This document shows, in pieces, positions 1 to 8,771 of a stretch of DNA of 29,066 bases. The notes beneath the pieces were generated by a model. That model had not been told where the DNA came from and did not search any database. It saw only the letters and a list, made by a program, of their open reading frames with translations. The first letter of the stretch is position 1, and every line of letters starts with the position of its first letter. The stretch is taken from the NCBI GenBank assembly GCA_934718155.1, contig CAKUZF010000033.1, positions 1-29,066 on the forward strand, in the 5' to 3' direction. This DNA is from an uncultured Parabacteroides sp. GTDB lineage: Bacteria > Bacteroidota > Bacteroidia > Bacteroidales > Tannerellaceae. Made by a program: the position numbers and the translations under genes.

Positions 1-581
1 GTGCCCGTCTGCACGACGCTCTGTGCCCACAGCAGGTCGGAAGCCTCGAAGTCGGCCTCCAGGCGCTGGTCGGCATGAAACACCGGGGCGTAGTGCACCA
101 CGGTCTTCATCGCGTCGGCACTCTCGCCGTCCAGAAAGCGCACCTCGCGGCTCCAGGTGGAGGCCGTGAAGACGTAGGGCGTCTGCTGCGCCAGGTATTG
201 CTGCTGCAGGTCGGGAGAGCCGGAATAGATGCCATCGCCGTTCAGGTCGCACTTATCGGCGGCATTTAGTGTCGTCCAGCCCCCGCCCTGCCGCTTCAGC
301 AGCCAAAAGCCGTCGGATGTGTTGCCGCTCGTGCTCTCGCCCGTTTCGATCGATGTCACGTAGGGGCAAATGAGTTTCACCCGGATGCGGTCGTTATCCA
401 GGAAGTTCTTTCCGTTCACCGTGACGCGGGTTTGCGCTCCTCCCGCGAACTGCTCCACCGAGGTGAGCAGCGTCAGTGGGTGCGTCGCGTCGCCCGGGTC
501 GACGCCGGGCAGGTCGGCCGTGCAGCCCGCGCCCGCCAGCAGCAGGAGGCCCAACGCGCCGTATCGTATTGTCATTCTCAT
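1..581 (-). CDS. Fimbrillin-like lipoprotein, partial (C-terminus beyond the window edge)
   Basis: The reading frame is open from an ATG at 581 to the window edge (193 codons) with no stop. The N-terminus is a lipoprotein signal peptide with a hydrophobic Leu-rich core and lipobox AGAGC (Cys20). A Thr-Arg pair lies at residues 51-52, the same place as in the eight genes upstream. The last visible residues contain ASDLLWAQS, which matches the DLLW motif of fimbrillin-like domains (compare DLLWSK and DLLWAT in the gene at 10006-11997). It starts 20 nt after the stop of the preceding gene, so it is probably the ninth cistron of the operon; an AAAGGAGA ribosome site lies at 589-596. An in-frame ATG at 575 is an alternative start. 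I infer a pilus subunit or accessory surface lipoprotein; its class cannot be decided without the missing part. Confidence 0.8.
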   Translation of the reverse strand, partial: MRMTIRYGALGLLLLAGAGCTADLPGVDPGDATHPLTLLTSVEQFAGGAQTRVTVNGKNFLDNDRIRVKLICPYVTSIETGESTSGNTSDGFWLLKRQGGGWTTLNAADKCDLNGDGIYSGSPDLQQQYLAQQTPYVFTASTWSREVRFLDGESADAMKTVVHYAPVFHADQRLEADFEASDLLWAQSVVQTG

Positions 582-601
582 GCTTCGTTCTCCTTTCTCG
601 T

Positions 602-3217
602 TTAGTTATACTGTTTCAGCACATCGATGCCCTCGGTTGGCTTTCCGGCCTTTAGGCGGGGGTAGCGATTGGTGTACACCGCGTCCATCTCGAACTGCAC
701 GGGGCAAGGGGTGAGCTGCCCCAGCGCGGTCTGGTTGAACGCATAGATGGCCGCGTTCATCGCCCTCCAGGGCGCCAGTCCGTAGAATTCAATCTTTTGG
801 TCTTCCGTCAGGTGCTCATAGTGGCCCGGCCGCTCCAGCAGGAAGTCTTTCAGGCCGCACATACTGGTTGTGCGCAAGCCACGCACGTATTGCTGAGGCA
901 GATAGGTGTAATCCTTCCCTCCTACCGGCCTCGCTTGGGGCGAGCGGGTGATGTCGTAGTAGCTACACATCAAGCCGCCCCACTTCGGTTTCTCCAGCGG
1001 TTTGAAAAACTCCTTGGCACCCGTTGCGTAGCCGCCCAGCAACGCCCCGCCTCCCAAACCGGGCAGGGTCTGCATGCAGCCATACATCATCAGGTTGTCG
1101 GCCGATCCCACCAGCGGACCGCCGCTGTTCCCCTCTTGGATGCAGCCCACCACGTAGCTCGACCCGGTCAGCGAAGCGGCCAGGCCTCCCGATCGGGGGC
1201 TGTTGGTCTTCAGCGAGAGGCCCAGCAGGTAAACCTGCGTCCCTTGATCGACAACGCCTATCGGGTGAGTGCCCTCAAACCGCAGGCCAATCACCGCGCC
1301 CTCCTTCACGCAGCCAAACAGGTAGTCGTCCTTGACGTTGAGGTTGCACAGGCTGCACAGCTGGCCGTCCGCCGAGCGGAGAATGCCTCCGAAAGGATGG
1401 TCGGCATCCTTTCCCACCGGATTCGTAAAGCGATAGTCGGTGAAGTCGATGTCGTTCATCACCTTCACCGTGAAGCCACGGTCGAAGCGGTTGTCGTGGA
1501 AGCTGTAGGGGCCGTCCAGATAGACCTCCTCCACGCGGGCGGTCTGGTCGCCATCCGAAGGGTAATATTTCTTGTAGAAGATGTAGCCTTTGGCCTCCAA
1601 TACACTGCGGGAAGAGAAGGTGGTATCGTGTTTTACCGGATCAATGTCCGATTCTTTATACCACCAGACGTATTTCTCCGCGCCCTTGAAGGAGTCGTCG
1701 TTTTCGCGGTCGGGATTCACCTCCGCGCGCGATGCCTTCAACAACTTCTCGGTGGGGAGATCCTCGCCATTCACCAGCTGCAGGAACTCTACGAATTCCT
1801 CTGGCTTACGAATCTCAAACTGAGGGTCGTAGGTAATGCTGCTGCTCATGCTCTCCGCCGCCTTTTGGAGCGCGTCCTTCCACCACTTCAGCTTCTCGGT
1901 AGTCGCTCCGATGCCGCCCGTCTGCTCCGTTGCCGTGCCCGTTCGGGCATCCTGATCGTTCCACGAGAGCGTGTTCGACAGCTCAATCTGCAACTGGTTG
2001 TAGTGGTAGCCCACGGAAAACTCATAGCTGTAGCCCGCCTGCAGCTGCAAGCCCTTCTCGAATCCCTCTATATCGCTCAGCGAGAAGATGTGATATTGAT
2101 CTTGTCCTTCCCACTCACTGCCTTCACCCCGATCTCCGCCATTCACATCCCGAATAAAGATGCGGAAGCGGGTTTCGGCAGGCAGCGTGAGCAAGTGGCC
2201 CGTCTGCATGTCGTAAGGGATCGTAATCATATACATCTTGTTGTCGGCCAAGGCGAAATCGGGGCGCACCGCCGCTGTAGCGACATCCTCCTTGGTAGGA
2301 TACTTCACCATCTCTTTGAAAATCTCTGAGAACTTTGCCCCCCGGAAGTCGGGGCCATTTGGATGCTCCGTCTTGTAGGCTTGTCTCATCGCCAGCAGGT
2401 TGCCCGTCTTTTTATCCACGCCGCCCGGCATGCACATCTTGTTATAAACCTCTCTTACCTGTTTGGCGATATCGACGGGGTTGAGATGTTTATCATTGTC
2501 GTCGAGCGTATTATCGGCGTCCTCTCCCGCATTGTCGTCCCACTCGTAATCCTGCTTCTCCGTACAGAGCTCCACCTTGAAGAGCCTATTGCCCGGCTTC
2601 GGCACGAAGGAGATGCGGCAGCCCAGGTGGCGCAGGGGCAACGAGAGCTGCTCCGTAGGGCCCGACACCGGCACCCAGTCGGTCACGGTAAAGTCGGGGT
2701 AGAAGCTGCTCCACGCGTTCTTGTTGTTCAGCGCCCCGGCATAGTTGCTCAAGCCCCACGCCCGGAAGCGGGTGGTGACGTTGGTCTCCCAGATCAACGA
2801 GTCGGCCTCCGTCTGCACGAACGGATCGCCTCCCTCTCGTTGATCGCATCCCCATTCGCCCGGCTTCACCATCCATTCGCGCGACAGCACCACGGCGCCG
2901 CCACTGGCGGTGCGGGCGTTGTAGTGATAGACGCGGTAGGCCTCGTCCTTCTCGTCGAAGGTGCGTCCGCCGTCTTTTGAGTATTGGCGATAGATGGTCA
3001 GGATGTCGCCCGCGTTCACGGCGCCATTGCTGTTGTAGGTGGTGGCCTTCGTCAGGAAGGGCTCCACGTAGGAGGCGTTGAAGTTCACGCCCCGTCCCAG
3101 CAGCGAGAGATCCACCTCCGGCTGCGCGGGGTCCACCCAGGCCTCGTCGTTGCAGGCTGTCCATCCACACAACAGCCCCAGTATCATCGCGTAATAGATC
3201 CAATGTTTGCTATGCAT
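602..3217 (-). CDS. Large lipoprotein: fimbrillin-like N-terminal part plus GLUG/beta-helix-like C-terminal part
   Basis: 871 residues. The signal peptide has lipobox GWTAC (Cys22), followed by Thr56-Lys57. Residues about 25-421 look fimbrillin-like: LPLRHLGCRISF near 193-204 corresponds to the F.HxMSK strand of the family, and GYSYEFSVGYHYNQLQ...LSWND near 395-421 to the conserved last strands that end in [TV]DW. From about 470 (EEFVEFLQLVNGEDL) the protein resembles the entry to GLUG-type beta-helix domains, with Gly/hydrophobic repeats at about 580-760 (VMNDIDFTDYRF, YLFGCVKEGAVIGLRFEG, YVVGCIQEGNSGGPLVG). The domain assignments are read by eye. This architecture suits a pilus-tip adhesin. 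A strong AAAGGAGA ribosome site precedes the ATG. The gene lies 28 nt after the upstream cistron and 20 nt before the next. Ligand unknown. Confidence 0.82.
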   Translation of the reverse strand: MHSKHWIYYAMILGLLCGWTACNDEAWVDPAQPEVDLSLLGRGVNFNASYVEPFLTKATTYNSNGAVNAGDILTIYRQYSKDGGRTFDEKDEAYRVYHYNARTASGGAVVLSREWMVKPGEWGCDQREGGDPFVQTEADSLIWETNVTTRFRAWGLSNYAGALNNKNAWSSFYPDFTVTDWVPVSGPTEQLSLPLRHLGCRISFVPKPGNRLFKVELCTEKQDYEWDDNAGEDADNTLDDNDKHLNPVDIAKQVREVYNKMCMPGGVDKKTGNLLAMRQAYKTEHPNGPDFRGAKFSEIFKEMVKYPTKEDVATAAVRPDFALADNKMYMITIPYDMQTGHLLTLPAETRFRIFIRDVNGGDRGEGSEWEGQDQYHIFSLSDIEGFEKGLQLQAGYSYEFSVGYHYNQLQIELSNTLSWNDQDARTGTATEQTGGIGATTEKLKWWKDALQKAAESMSSSITYDPQFEIRKPEEFVEFLQLVNGEDLPTEKLLKASRAEVNPDRENDDSFKGAEKYVWWYKESDIDPVKHDTTFSSRSVLEAKGYIFYKKYYPSDGDQTARVEEVYLDGPYSFHDNRFDRGFTVKVMNDIDFTDYRFTNPVGKDADHPFGGILRSADGQLCSLCNLNVKDDYLFGCVKEGAVIGLRFEGTHPIGVVDQGTQVYLLGLSLKTNSPRSGGLAASLTGSSYVVGCIQEGNSGGPLVGSADNLMMYGCMQTLPGLGGGALLGGYATGAKEFFKPLEKPKWGGLMCSYYDITRSPQARPVGGKDYTYLPQQYVRGLRTTSMCGLKDFLLERPGHYEHLTEDQKIEFYGLAPWRAMNAAIYAFNQTALGQLTPCPVQFEMDAVYTNRYPRLKAGKPTEGIDVLKQYN

Positions 3218-3245
3218 CGTTGTCGTCTCCTTTCTTTCTATTTCG

Positions 3246-5624
3246 TTAGTCGCTGCCTCCCAAGCCGGGGTTTCGATCGACAGGTTGCTTGCTCTCGTCG
3301 CTGCAGCCCACCACGTAGCCCGTCGTCGTTGTTGCGGCGGGGCTGAACAGATGGCCCCCCTTGATTGTGACGTTCATCAGCTCCGCCCGGTAGCCCATGA
3401 GCGGAACGAGCGTTCCGTTTTCTTCATGCACATTCGCCGTGCCCTTCGGGGCATCATAGGTGCCATTCAGTCCGTCGAACAGGTAGCGCACCGCCTCCGG
3501 CGTAGGGGTGCCGGGCGTTGTGCCGCCCGCTTCTGAGCCGCCCGTTGAGCCGCCTGTTGAGCCGCTGCCCGTTGAGCCAGACTCAGAGCCAGTGCCTGTT
3601 GAGCCGCCGCCTGTTGAGCCGGGACCTTCCGTGCTGCCTGTTGTGCCGGAACTCTCCGTGCCGGAACCTTCTGTGCCGGAACCTTCTGTGCCGCCCGTTG
3701 AGCCGGAACTCTCTGAGCCGCCTGTTGTGCCGGAGCCTTCTGTGACAACACCTTCCGTGCCCGTTCCAGCCGAAGCGCCGCCCGCTTCACCCGAAGCGTT
3801 GCCCTCACCCGAGGTTGAGCCGCCCGTTTCGGCCGAAGAGCCACCCTCACCCGGGGTTGTGCCGCCCTCCTCTGTGCCGCCGCCCGTTGTGCCCGAGTCG
3901 GAAGGGCGAGTGCCCGTCAGCGTAATCGTGTGTCCACGCCCATCCAGGTGGCCCGTAAAGACGAAGTCGGCGGGAATCGTTGACACATCGATCGTGATGT
4001 CCTGAGTCAAAACGAAATAGTCGCCGTGGTGCTTATTGCCTTTTTGGGCCTCGAAGAAAGCCTCCTTCCAACTCTCCTCCGAAAGATACTGGCCATCTCG
4101 TTGTTCTCCTTCCGGCTTTTGATAGTGATCCGGATGATTATTCTCGTTATACGCACTACCGTCGGTGATGGTCACGTCGAGCGTGCCCATCCGATAGGCA
4201 CGCTGCCAGCTGCCGCCCGCAATCGAGAGGCGGTCGCCATGCTGGTTGTTCACGCCGTAGTAGCCATCCTCTTTCGTAACCATTCGCCACTCCTCGGCGA
4301 CGGTCTGGTTGAAATCCACCTGCTCTCGGTCGATGCGCAGATACACCACCGTTTGATAGCCCGCATCGAGGTCGATATCGATGCGCTCGCTATAGCGCAA
4401 GTTGTTGCTCAGCTCCACCACGTAGGTAATGCCGTTCTTGTTTGCCGCCAACTTTTTACGCGTATCGCCCTGGTCGATATTCTCCGCCTCGTCATACATC
4501 ACCATCGCCTCCGAGGTGTAGGTGGGTCGGAGAATCAGGTCGTAGCAGGGCGCCTGCTTATAGTTGATGCAGGTCAGGCCCGTCTCCTTCTTGATTTGCG
4601 CCTCCAGCTCCGCCTGAACCGGATAGGTATCTTTATACTTATTATAGCAGTCTAAATAGGTTTTCCTCATCGCGTCCCATCCGTCGGTGGTCGGGAAGTA
4701 AAGGTCGTCGGTTTTCGTGTCGCGGAAGACCAGCAGGTCATCATGCAGCTTCTGAAAGTCCTTGTCTAAGCTGCCCACCACCCCGAAGAAATGCGGGGTT
4801 ACGTAGCGGGCCGTTGTCCAGCGGGGATGCCACATGGTGACTGCTCCCTCCGCTCTCGCTGCTGGGCTGGAAGAGACATAATCCAGCACATCCACCCGAT
4901 CCATCCTGATCCAGGTACTTGCGGGATTATCCTTGCCTTCAATCAATTCGTAGCCTTTCAAGGTCACGCGCTGTCCCTCCTCTATGGATAGCTCAGGGTC
5001 GATCAGCACGACGGTGAGCACCCTCGCCAAGCGGTGGTGGTAGGGCAGCTGGATGCGTCCCAACGTGGCAGCGATCTGCAGGTTGGCTCGCATCGCCAGG
5101 TAGTGGTTCAGGTGGTCGTAGTTTGTCGTCGTAGGGTTCTCCGTAGTCGCCTCTGGGCTTTGATCCTTCACCCAAGGGCGATCCGCAGGTGCAGTTTCGC
5201 CCACGGCTCGAACCGCACTCGGCACATACACGCCTCTGAACAGGTGTGAGCCATTGCCCTGCCATTGCGCGGGGGTCTCCGTCCCCGCCTTGTAGAAGGT
5301 GTATTCGCCTGTTCCTCCTGTTCCTTCCGACTCCTTCCATCTGAGTTTGGCATTCTCCTTGTCTTTGAGGAATGTTTCTCTCAAGCCGTAAAACACATCC
5401 AAGCCATCCTCCAAGGGCGTCTTCAGCCAGGGCACCAGTTCCGCGGCGGTCTCCGTCTGGGCCTTTGTCTCCACCTGCACCGAGAGGCCCGGCATCACCA
5501 CGCCTCCCACCTGGATCGCTTGGCCCGGCTGGGCCTCACCCGGATCGATCTCGGGCGGCAACGCCTCGCTGCACGCGGTCAGCAAGAGGGCGCACCCCCA
5601 TCCCATCAGTCTATGTTGTCTCAT
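3246..5624 (-). CDS. Lipoprotein: fimbrillin-like N-terminal part, Ser/Gly/Thr/Glu linker, short beta-helix-like end
   Basis: 792 residues. The signal peptide has lipobox LLTAC (Cys18), then Thr53-Lys54. The fimbrillin-like part spans about 40-460; LPYHHRLARVLTVVL near 193-207 corresponds to the F.HxMSK strand. From about 515 the sequence turns beta-helix-like (DYFVLTQDITIDVST, then FTGHLDGRGHTITLTG at about 556-571, a typical GLUG entry). It is then interrupted by about 138 residues made almost only of Gly, Ser, Thr and Glu (about 573-711). The beta-helix pattern resumes (YLFDGLNGTY, ELMNVTIKGGHLF, GYVVGCSDES) but the protein stops 22 residues after that last motif begins, far shorter than the matching region of the next gene downstream. 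It is probably a tip or accessory adhesin. An exceptionally good Shine-Dalgarno precedes the start, 19 nt after the upstream stop. Confidence 0.82.
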   Translation of the reverse strand: MRQHRLMGWGCALLLTACSEALPPEIDPGEAQPGQAIQVGGVVMPGLSVQVETKAQTETAAELVPWLKTPLEDGLDVFYGLRETFLKDKENAKLRWKESEGTGGTGEYTFYKAGTETPAQWQGNGSHLFRGVYVPSAVRAVGETAPADRPWVKDQSPEATTENPTTTNYDHLNHYLAMRANLQIAATLGRIQLPYHHRLARVLTVVLIDPELSIEEGQRVTLKGYELIEGKDNPASTWIRMDRVDVLDYVSSSPAARAEGAVTMWHPRWTTARYVTPHFFGVVGSLDKDFQKLHDDLLVFRDTKTDDLYFPTTDGWDAMRKTYLDCYNKYKDTYPVQAELEAQIKKETGLTCINYKQAPCYDLILRPTYTSEAMVMYDEAENIDQGDTRKKLAANKNGITYVVELSNNLRYSERIDIDLDAGYQTVVYLRIDREQVDFNQTVAEEWRMVTKEDGYYGVNNQHGDRLSIAGGSWQRAYRMGTLDVTITDGSAYNENNHPDHYQKPEGEQRDGQYLSEESWKEAFFEAQKGNKHHGDYFVLTQDITIDVSTIPADFVFTGHLDGRGHTITLTGTRPSDSGTTGGGTEEGGTTPGEGGSSAETGGSTSGEGNASGEAGGASAGTGTEGVVTEGSGTTGGSESSGSTGGTEGSGTEGSGTESSGTTGSTEGPGSTGGGSTGTGSESGSTGSGSTGGSTGGSEAGGTTPGTPTPEAVRYLFDGLNGTYDAPKGTANVHEENGTLVPLMGYRAELMNVTIKGGHLFSPAATTTTGYVVGCSDESKQPVDRNPGLGGSD
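3492..3908 (-). repeat. Low-complexity repeat encoding a Gly/Ser/Thr/Glu linker
   Basis: About 415 bp of degenerate short-period repeats built from GCCGCCCGTTGAGCCG-like words on the + strand. They encode about 138 residues of GSTE repeats inside the lipoprotein gene. The composition is that of a flexible, disordered spacer. It interrupts a beta-helix-like region between a GHTITL strand and the next LF strand. Confidence 0.85.
3658..3693 (-). repeat. Perfect 15-bp tandem repeat inside the linker
   Basis: On the + strand the unit GTGCCGGAACCTTCT occurs twice head to tail (3658-3672, 3673-3687) and is followed by the first six bases of a third copy. It encodes repeated Glu-Gly-Ser-Gly-Thr. The unit is a multiple of three, so loss or gain of a copy would keep the frame. 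Confidence 0.9.
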
Positions 5625-5628
5625 CTTT

Positions 5629-5637
5629 CTCCTCCTT
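5629..5637 (-). promoter_or_regulatory. Strong Shine-Dalgarno site
   Basis: AAGGAGGAG on the minus strand with its GGAGG core about 6 nt before the ATG at 5624. It fixes this start. It is notable because the first cistrons of the same operon have no such site. Confidence 0.8.
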
Positions 5638-5643
5638 CTTTTA

Positions 5644-8600
5644 TTAGTTTACCGTAGCTGGTTTTTCCGGTTGCACGCCGTTGCGTTTGCCGATCACCTT
5701 CTCTTCGGTGAGTCCCTCGCCCTGGGTCCAGGTTCCCACACCCGCCCAGCCGACAGGCCACCAGTTGCCCCCGCAGTCGTGCACGCCCTGCTCCTCCACG
5801 TTTGCGCTCGGCGCATAATTGGAGCGGCCAATGATGGAGCCTTTCGTGGTTGTACCATTCGAGACCTTCTCCAAGCCATTCGCATACCAGCTGGAGCAGT
5901 CTTTTATCACCAAATGGGGCAGCTCGGCGCTCGCCGCTTCGGCCGACTCAACGACCGTTCCTCCCACGATGCCGCCGATATAGACCGTGCCGTCGCCCGT
6001 GGGTTTCTTAGGATTCTTATCGTTTTTGCAAATCAAGTTTCCACCCGCTAACTCCTCGGGCGAGACATACCGGCAGTTCGTCAGCGTGGCCCGGCCCGCC
6101 TGCGCCACCAAGCCTCCCGCATAACGAAGTGCGTTAGGGGGCAGGTCTTTGCTATAACGAAGCTTTACGCCAACCGCGCTTTCGCAGTTGGTCATCGTGG
6201 CGCCGCTCTTCGCCCAGCAGACCATGCCCGCTGCGACAGCCGCCTGGATAAACACATCCTTGGCGGCCGTCACCTTGACGTTCTCCAGCTCGCCGCCCAC
6301 CAAGGCATAGCCCAGGGGCGAACAGATATCGGTCAACTCATTTGCTTCCGTATCCTCATTATAGACCGGAATGCCATAGAGCGACTTGGCGCAATGCACC
6401 GTCAGGTCGTGAATCTTACCCGTGATGTTGATAAAGAGCATCGGGGCCGTCGCATCCGACGAGAGCCTCGTCCCATTCTTTGAATCTTTATATTCGATTT
6501 CCTTCGTTCCATCCAGGGTGATGGTCATGTCGTTGCCATCCAGTTCGAAGAGCACATTGCCTTGCTGCGCATTGGTCTGGATGTTACTCTTCTTGCCCAG
6601 CTGCCAGCCGATTCCATTCTCGCTCTGCGTATTATCCGAATAGATGGTGAAGCTCTCCGCCACCCGATAGCGCTTTCCGGCTTGGTTACGCAAAGAGTTC
6701 TTCCACACCAACGCCTGCAATTCCGACTGGGAGTTGATCACGCCATCATAGAGCAGCGACGCGGCTCGTGCGTTCGTGATCTCCGTTTCTTTGGGCGTCG
6801 TATGGTTCCGCACGTTGGTGGGCCACTGGTTGCCCTCCGCACGAAGGAAGCGATCCGTAAATTCGGCCTCCTTATAGACAATGTTGCGGAAATGCACCGC
6901 TTGTCCCACATAGTTGTTCGTCAGCAGCGTGATGCCATATTCGAACTTGTTGTCCGACACGATGCCTGTCGCGGCGCCCACGATGCCGCCGCCACAGATG
7001 TTACCGTTCTTCCCTCCCGTCGGCGGAGTAAACGGCTTGCCATTCACAATATCCTCTCCGATTTGCTTTCCAACTTCCTCTTTGATAGCCGGAGCAAGAT
7101 CCACCCGGGCCGTCACCGTGCAATGGCTGATGGTCGGCACGGTGGTCTGCCCCTCCTTGGGGATCGACACGCCCGCTATGCCACCGATATAGAGCATTTT
7201 CGTATTGTCATAAGCTGTAGGCAGTTCATCGTAGTCGCCCGCCACCTTCAGGTTGCTGCTGCAGCTGGTGATGAAGCCATGATTGGTTGCCACCAAGCCC
7301 GCCTGCCGAGCGCAGGCCGCAGGGTTCTCCTCGTCCACACGGATGCGATCGACGGTGCCGCTGTTCTCCAAGCAGACCGCCGCCTGCACGGTGCCCTTCA
7401 CCTTGATCTGGCCATTGGTCAGGGTGGCCGAGCTTTCCATATCTTTCAGCAGTGGCTTGTCGTTCAGCGTCAGCGTGTTGCCCGCCAAGTTGAGCGTTGC
7501 CTTCAGCGTACGGGGCACCCAGTTTTCTCCGCTCAGATCGAGCGACTGGGTGATTACGCCCATCTGCCCCGCCGCATTTTTCTCAGATGAACCGAGGAAC
7601 TCCAGCAACTTCGCCACGGAGGGGATTTGAATCGGGGGCGACTGATTGCCATAGTCGTCGCTCGGAATCTCTTCCGACACCTCCGTCCAGTCTTCCAAGT
7701 AGGAGGTGATCAGCACCTTGCGGTCGTTGCTGAGGGTGACGGTAATCACCAAGTGCTTCCCCGGGGTCAGGTTGTAGTCGTCCTTCCAGTCCTGGGTTTC
7801 GTCCTTGGCGCGACTGTCGTTCTTGGCGTAGAACGAGTATTTCATGTTCGAGAGGTTGAGCACACAGATAGGCAGCTCGGCGGCCTTTCCGTAATCGAAG
7901 GGCTGCACGATCGCCTCCAAGCGGGTGGACGGTTTCTTGCCCACCGTGCCGCCATAGTCCACCTCGTGCGCTCGCTTCCAAGGGTTGACCTTCAGTTCCT
8001 TGGTCGTAGCCTCTCCCCCTTCGGCAGCGGCTGTCGTCGCGTAGCTGTAGATCTCGGCGGTGAGCGAGGTGAGGGTCTTCGCATAGTCTAAATCGTCGGC
8101 CTTCACGCCTTCGCCCGCCTTCAGGATGACAGAGATCCAGGCCCGCTGATGCTTCATAAAGAGGGGCACCACCTTATACTTATCGGCCGTGGTCAGGCCG
8201 AGGTCGTCGCGCCACTTGCGGTTCGCCTGATACCACTCCTTGTGCGTCTTGTATTGTTCCGTTTCGGGCACGACATACGACGAGGTCGTCGTCGCCTCCC
8301 CCTCCGAAGTCGCAGCCTCGGGCACTGCCGCATACCCTTCGAGGCGATCCTGCTCCAGCCATTTCTCCTCTTTGCTCTGGTCGGCAGCTAAGTCGGCCGA
8401 CCCCGCCGTGGCGGTAAAGCCACACTTCGTAACGCTGTTGGGCCAGTAGAGCGGCGTTTGGCCTTCTTTAGGCTGTAAAAGTCCTTGGTTCGCCTCCTCG
8501 TTCGTAGACTTCGGCGCATAAGAGGCGGTTGTCTGGGTTGTCTCACCCTCCTGCTTCATCGTCACCCGCAACGTGTAGGCTTGGCTCATCCGGCTGTAAT

Positions 8601-8769
8601 CGGTGTAAGACTCGGCCGCTCGGGTGGCGATGCCGCCGGGCAGGTAGCCGCCAAACTGCACCACCTGTCCCGTCAGGTCGCCCGCCTCGCCCGAAGCGGA
8701 TTCCTCGATCGCGTCCTGGCATCCCCAAAAGAGGCACAGGAACAAGCTTATGATTGATAGTTGTTTCAT
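5644..8769 (-). CDS. Large lipoprotein: fimbrillin-like N-terminal part plus two beta-helix-like modules
   Basis: 1041 residues, the longest of the series. The signal peptide is short with lipobox LFWGC (Cys17), then Thr49-Arg50-Ala. The fimbrillin-like part runs to about 365: PLYWP near 106, VPLFMKHQRAWISVIL near 201-216, and a last strand LEDWTEV at 358-364. A beta-helix-like module begins at about 383 (VAKLLEFLGSSEKN...ITQSLDLSGENWVP) and shows repeated GGI-type turns (YIGGIAGV, CGGGIVGA). A second entry begins at about 678 (NSQSELQALVWKN...ELDGNDMTITLDG), again with GGLVAQAG and YIGGIVGG turns to about 960. It resembles surface adhesins with GLUG-type repeats; I infer a pilus-tip or accessory adhesin. 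It starts 2 nt after the stop of the upstream gene, so translation is probably coupled, although a GAAAGGAAA ribosome site is present too. Confidence 0.83.
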   Translation of the reverse strand: MKQLSIISLFLCLFWGCQDAIEESASGEAGDLTGQVVQFGGYLPGGIATRAAESYTDYSRMSQAYTLRVTMKQEGETTQTTASYAPKSTNEEANQGLLQPKEGQTPLYWPNSVTKCGFTATAGSADLAADQSKEEKWLEQDRLEGYAAVPEAATSEGEATTTSSYVVPETEQYKTHKEWYQANRKWRDDLGLTTADKYKVVPLFMKHQRAWISVILKAGEGVKADDLDYAKTLTSLTAEIYSYATTAAAEGGEATTKELKVNPWKRAHEVDYGGTVGKKPSTRLEAIVQPFDYGKAAELPICVLNLSNMKYSFYAKNDSRAKDETQDWKDDYNLTPGKHLVITVTLSNDRKVLITSYLEDWTEVSEEIPSDDYGNQSPPIQIPSVAKLLEFLGSSEKNAAGQMGVITQSLDLSGENWVPRTLKATLNLAGNTLTLNDKPLLKDMESSATLTNGQIKVKGTVQAAVCLENSGTVDRIRVDEENPAACARQAGLVATNHGFITSCSSNLKVAGDYDELPTAYDNTKMLYIGGIAGVSIPKEGQTTVPTISHCTVTARVDLAPAIKEEVGKQIGEDIVNGKPFTPPTGGKNGNICGGGIVGAATGIVSDNKFEYGITLLTNNYVGQAVHFRNIVYKEAEFTDRFLRAEGNQWPTNVRNHTTPKETEITNARAASLLYDGVINSQSELQALVWKNSLRNQAGKRYRVAESFTIYSDNTQSENGIGWQLGKKSNIQTNAQQGNVLFELDGNDMTITLDGTKEIEYKDSKNGTRLSSDATAPMLFINITGKIHDLTVHCAKSLYGIPVYNEDTEANELTDICSPLGYALVGGELENVKVTAAKDVFIQAAVAAGMVCWAKSGATMTNCESAVGVKLRYSKDLPPNALRYAGGLVAQAGRATLTNCRYVSPEELAGGNLICKNDKNPKKPTGDGTVYIGGIVGGTVVESAEAASAELPHLVIKDCSSWYANGLEKVSNGTTTKGSIIGRSNYAPSANVEEQGVHDCGGNWWPVGWAGVGTWTQGEGLTEEKVIGKRNGVQPEKPATVN

Positions 8770-8771
8770 GC

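Noticed and set aside
797..2329. Long + strand open frame (510 codons) opposite the lipoprotein gene at 602-3217
   Set aside because: GC-rich coding sequence often leaves its antisense strand open. The frame lacks any recognisable motif and is rich in Arg, Ala, His and Val as expected of such a shadow, while the minus strand encodes a clear lipoprotein in series with its neighbours.
3508..4005. + strand open frame of Pro-Val-Glu-Pro repeats, which could be taken for a repetitive surface protein
   Set aside because: It is the antisense of the Gly/Ser/Thr/Glu linker. The repeat pattern on the minus strand lies inside a full lipoprotein gene with a signal peptide and strong ribosome site.
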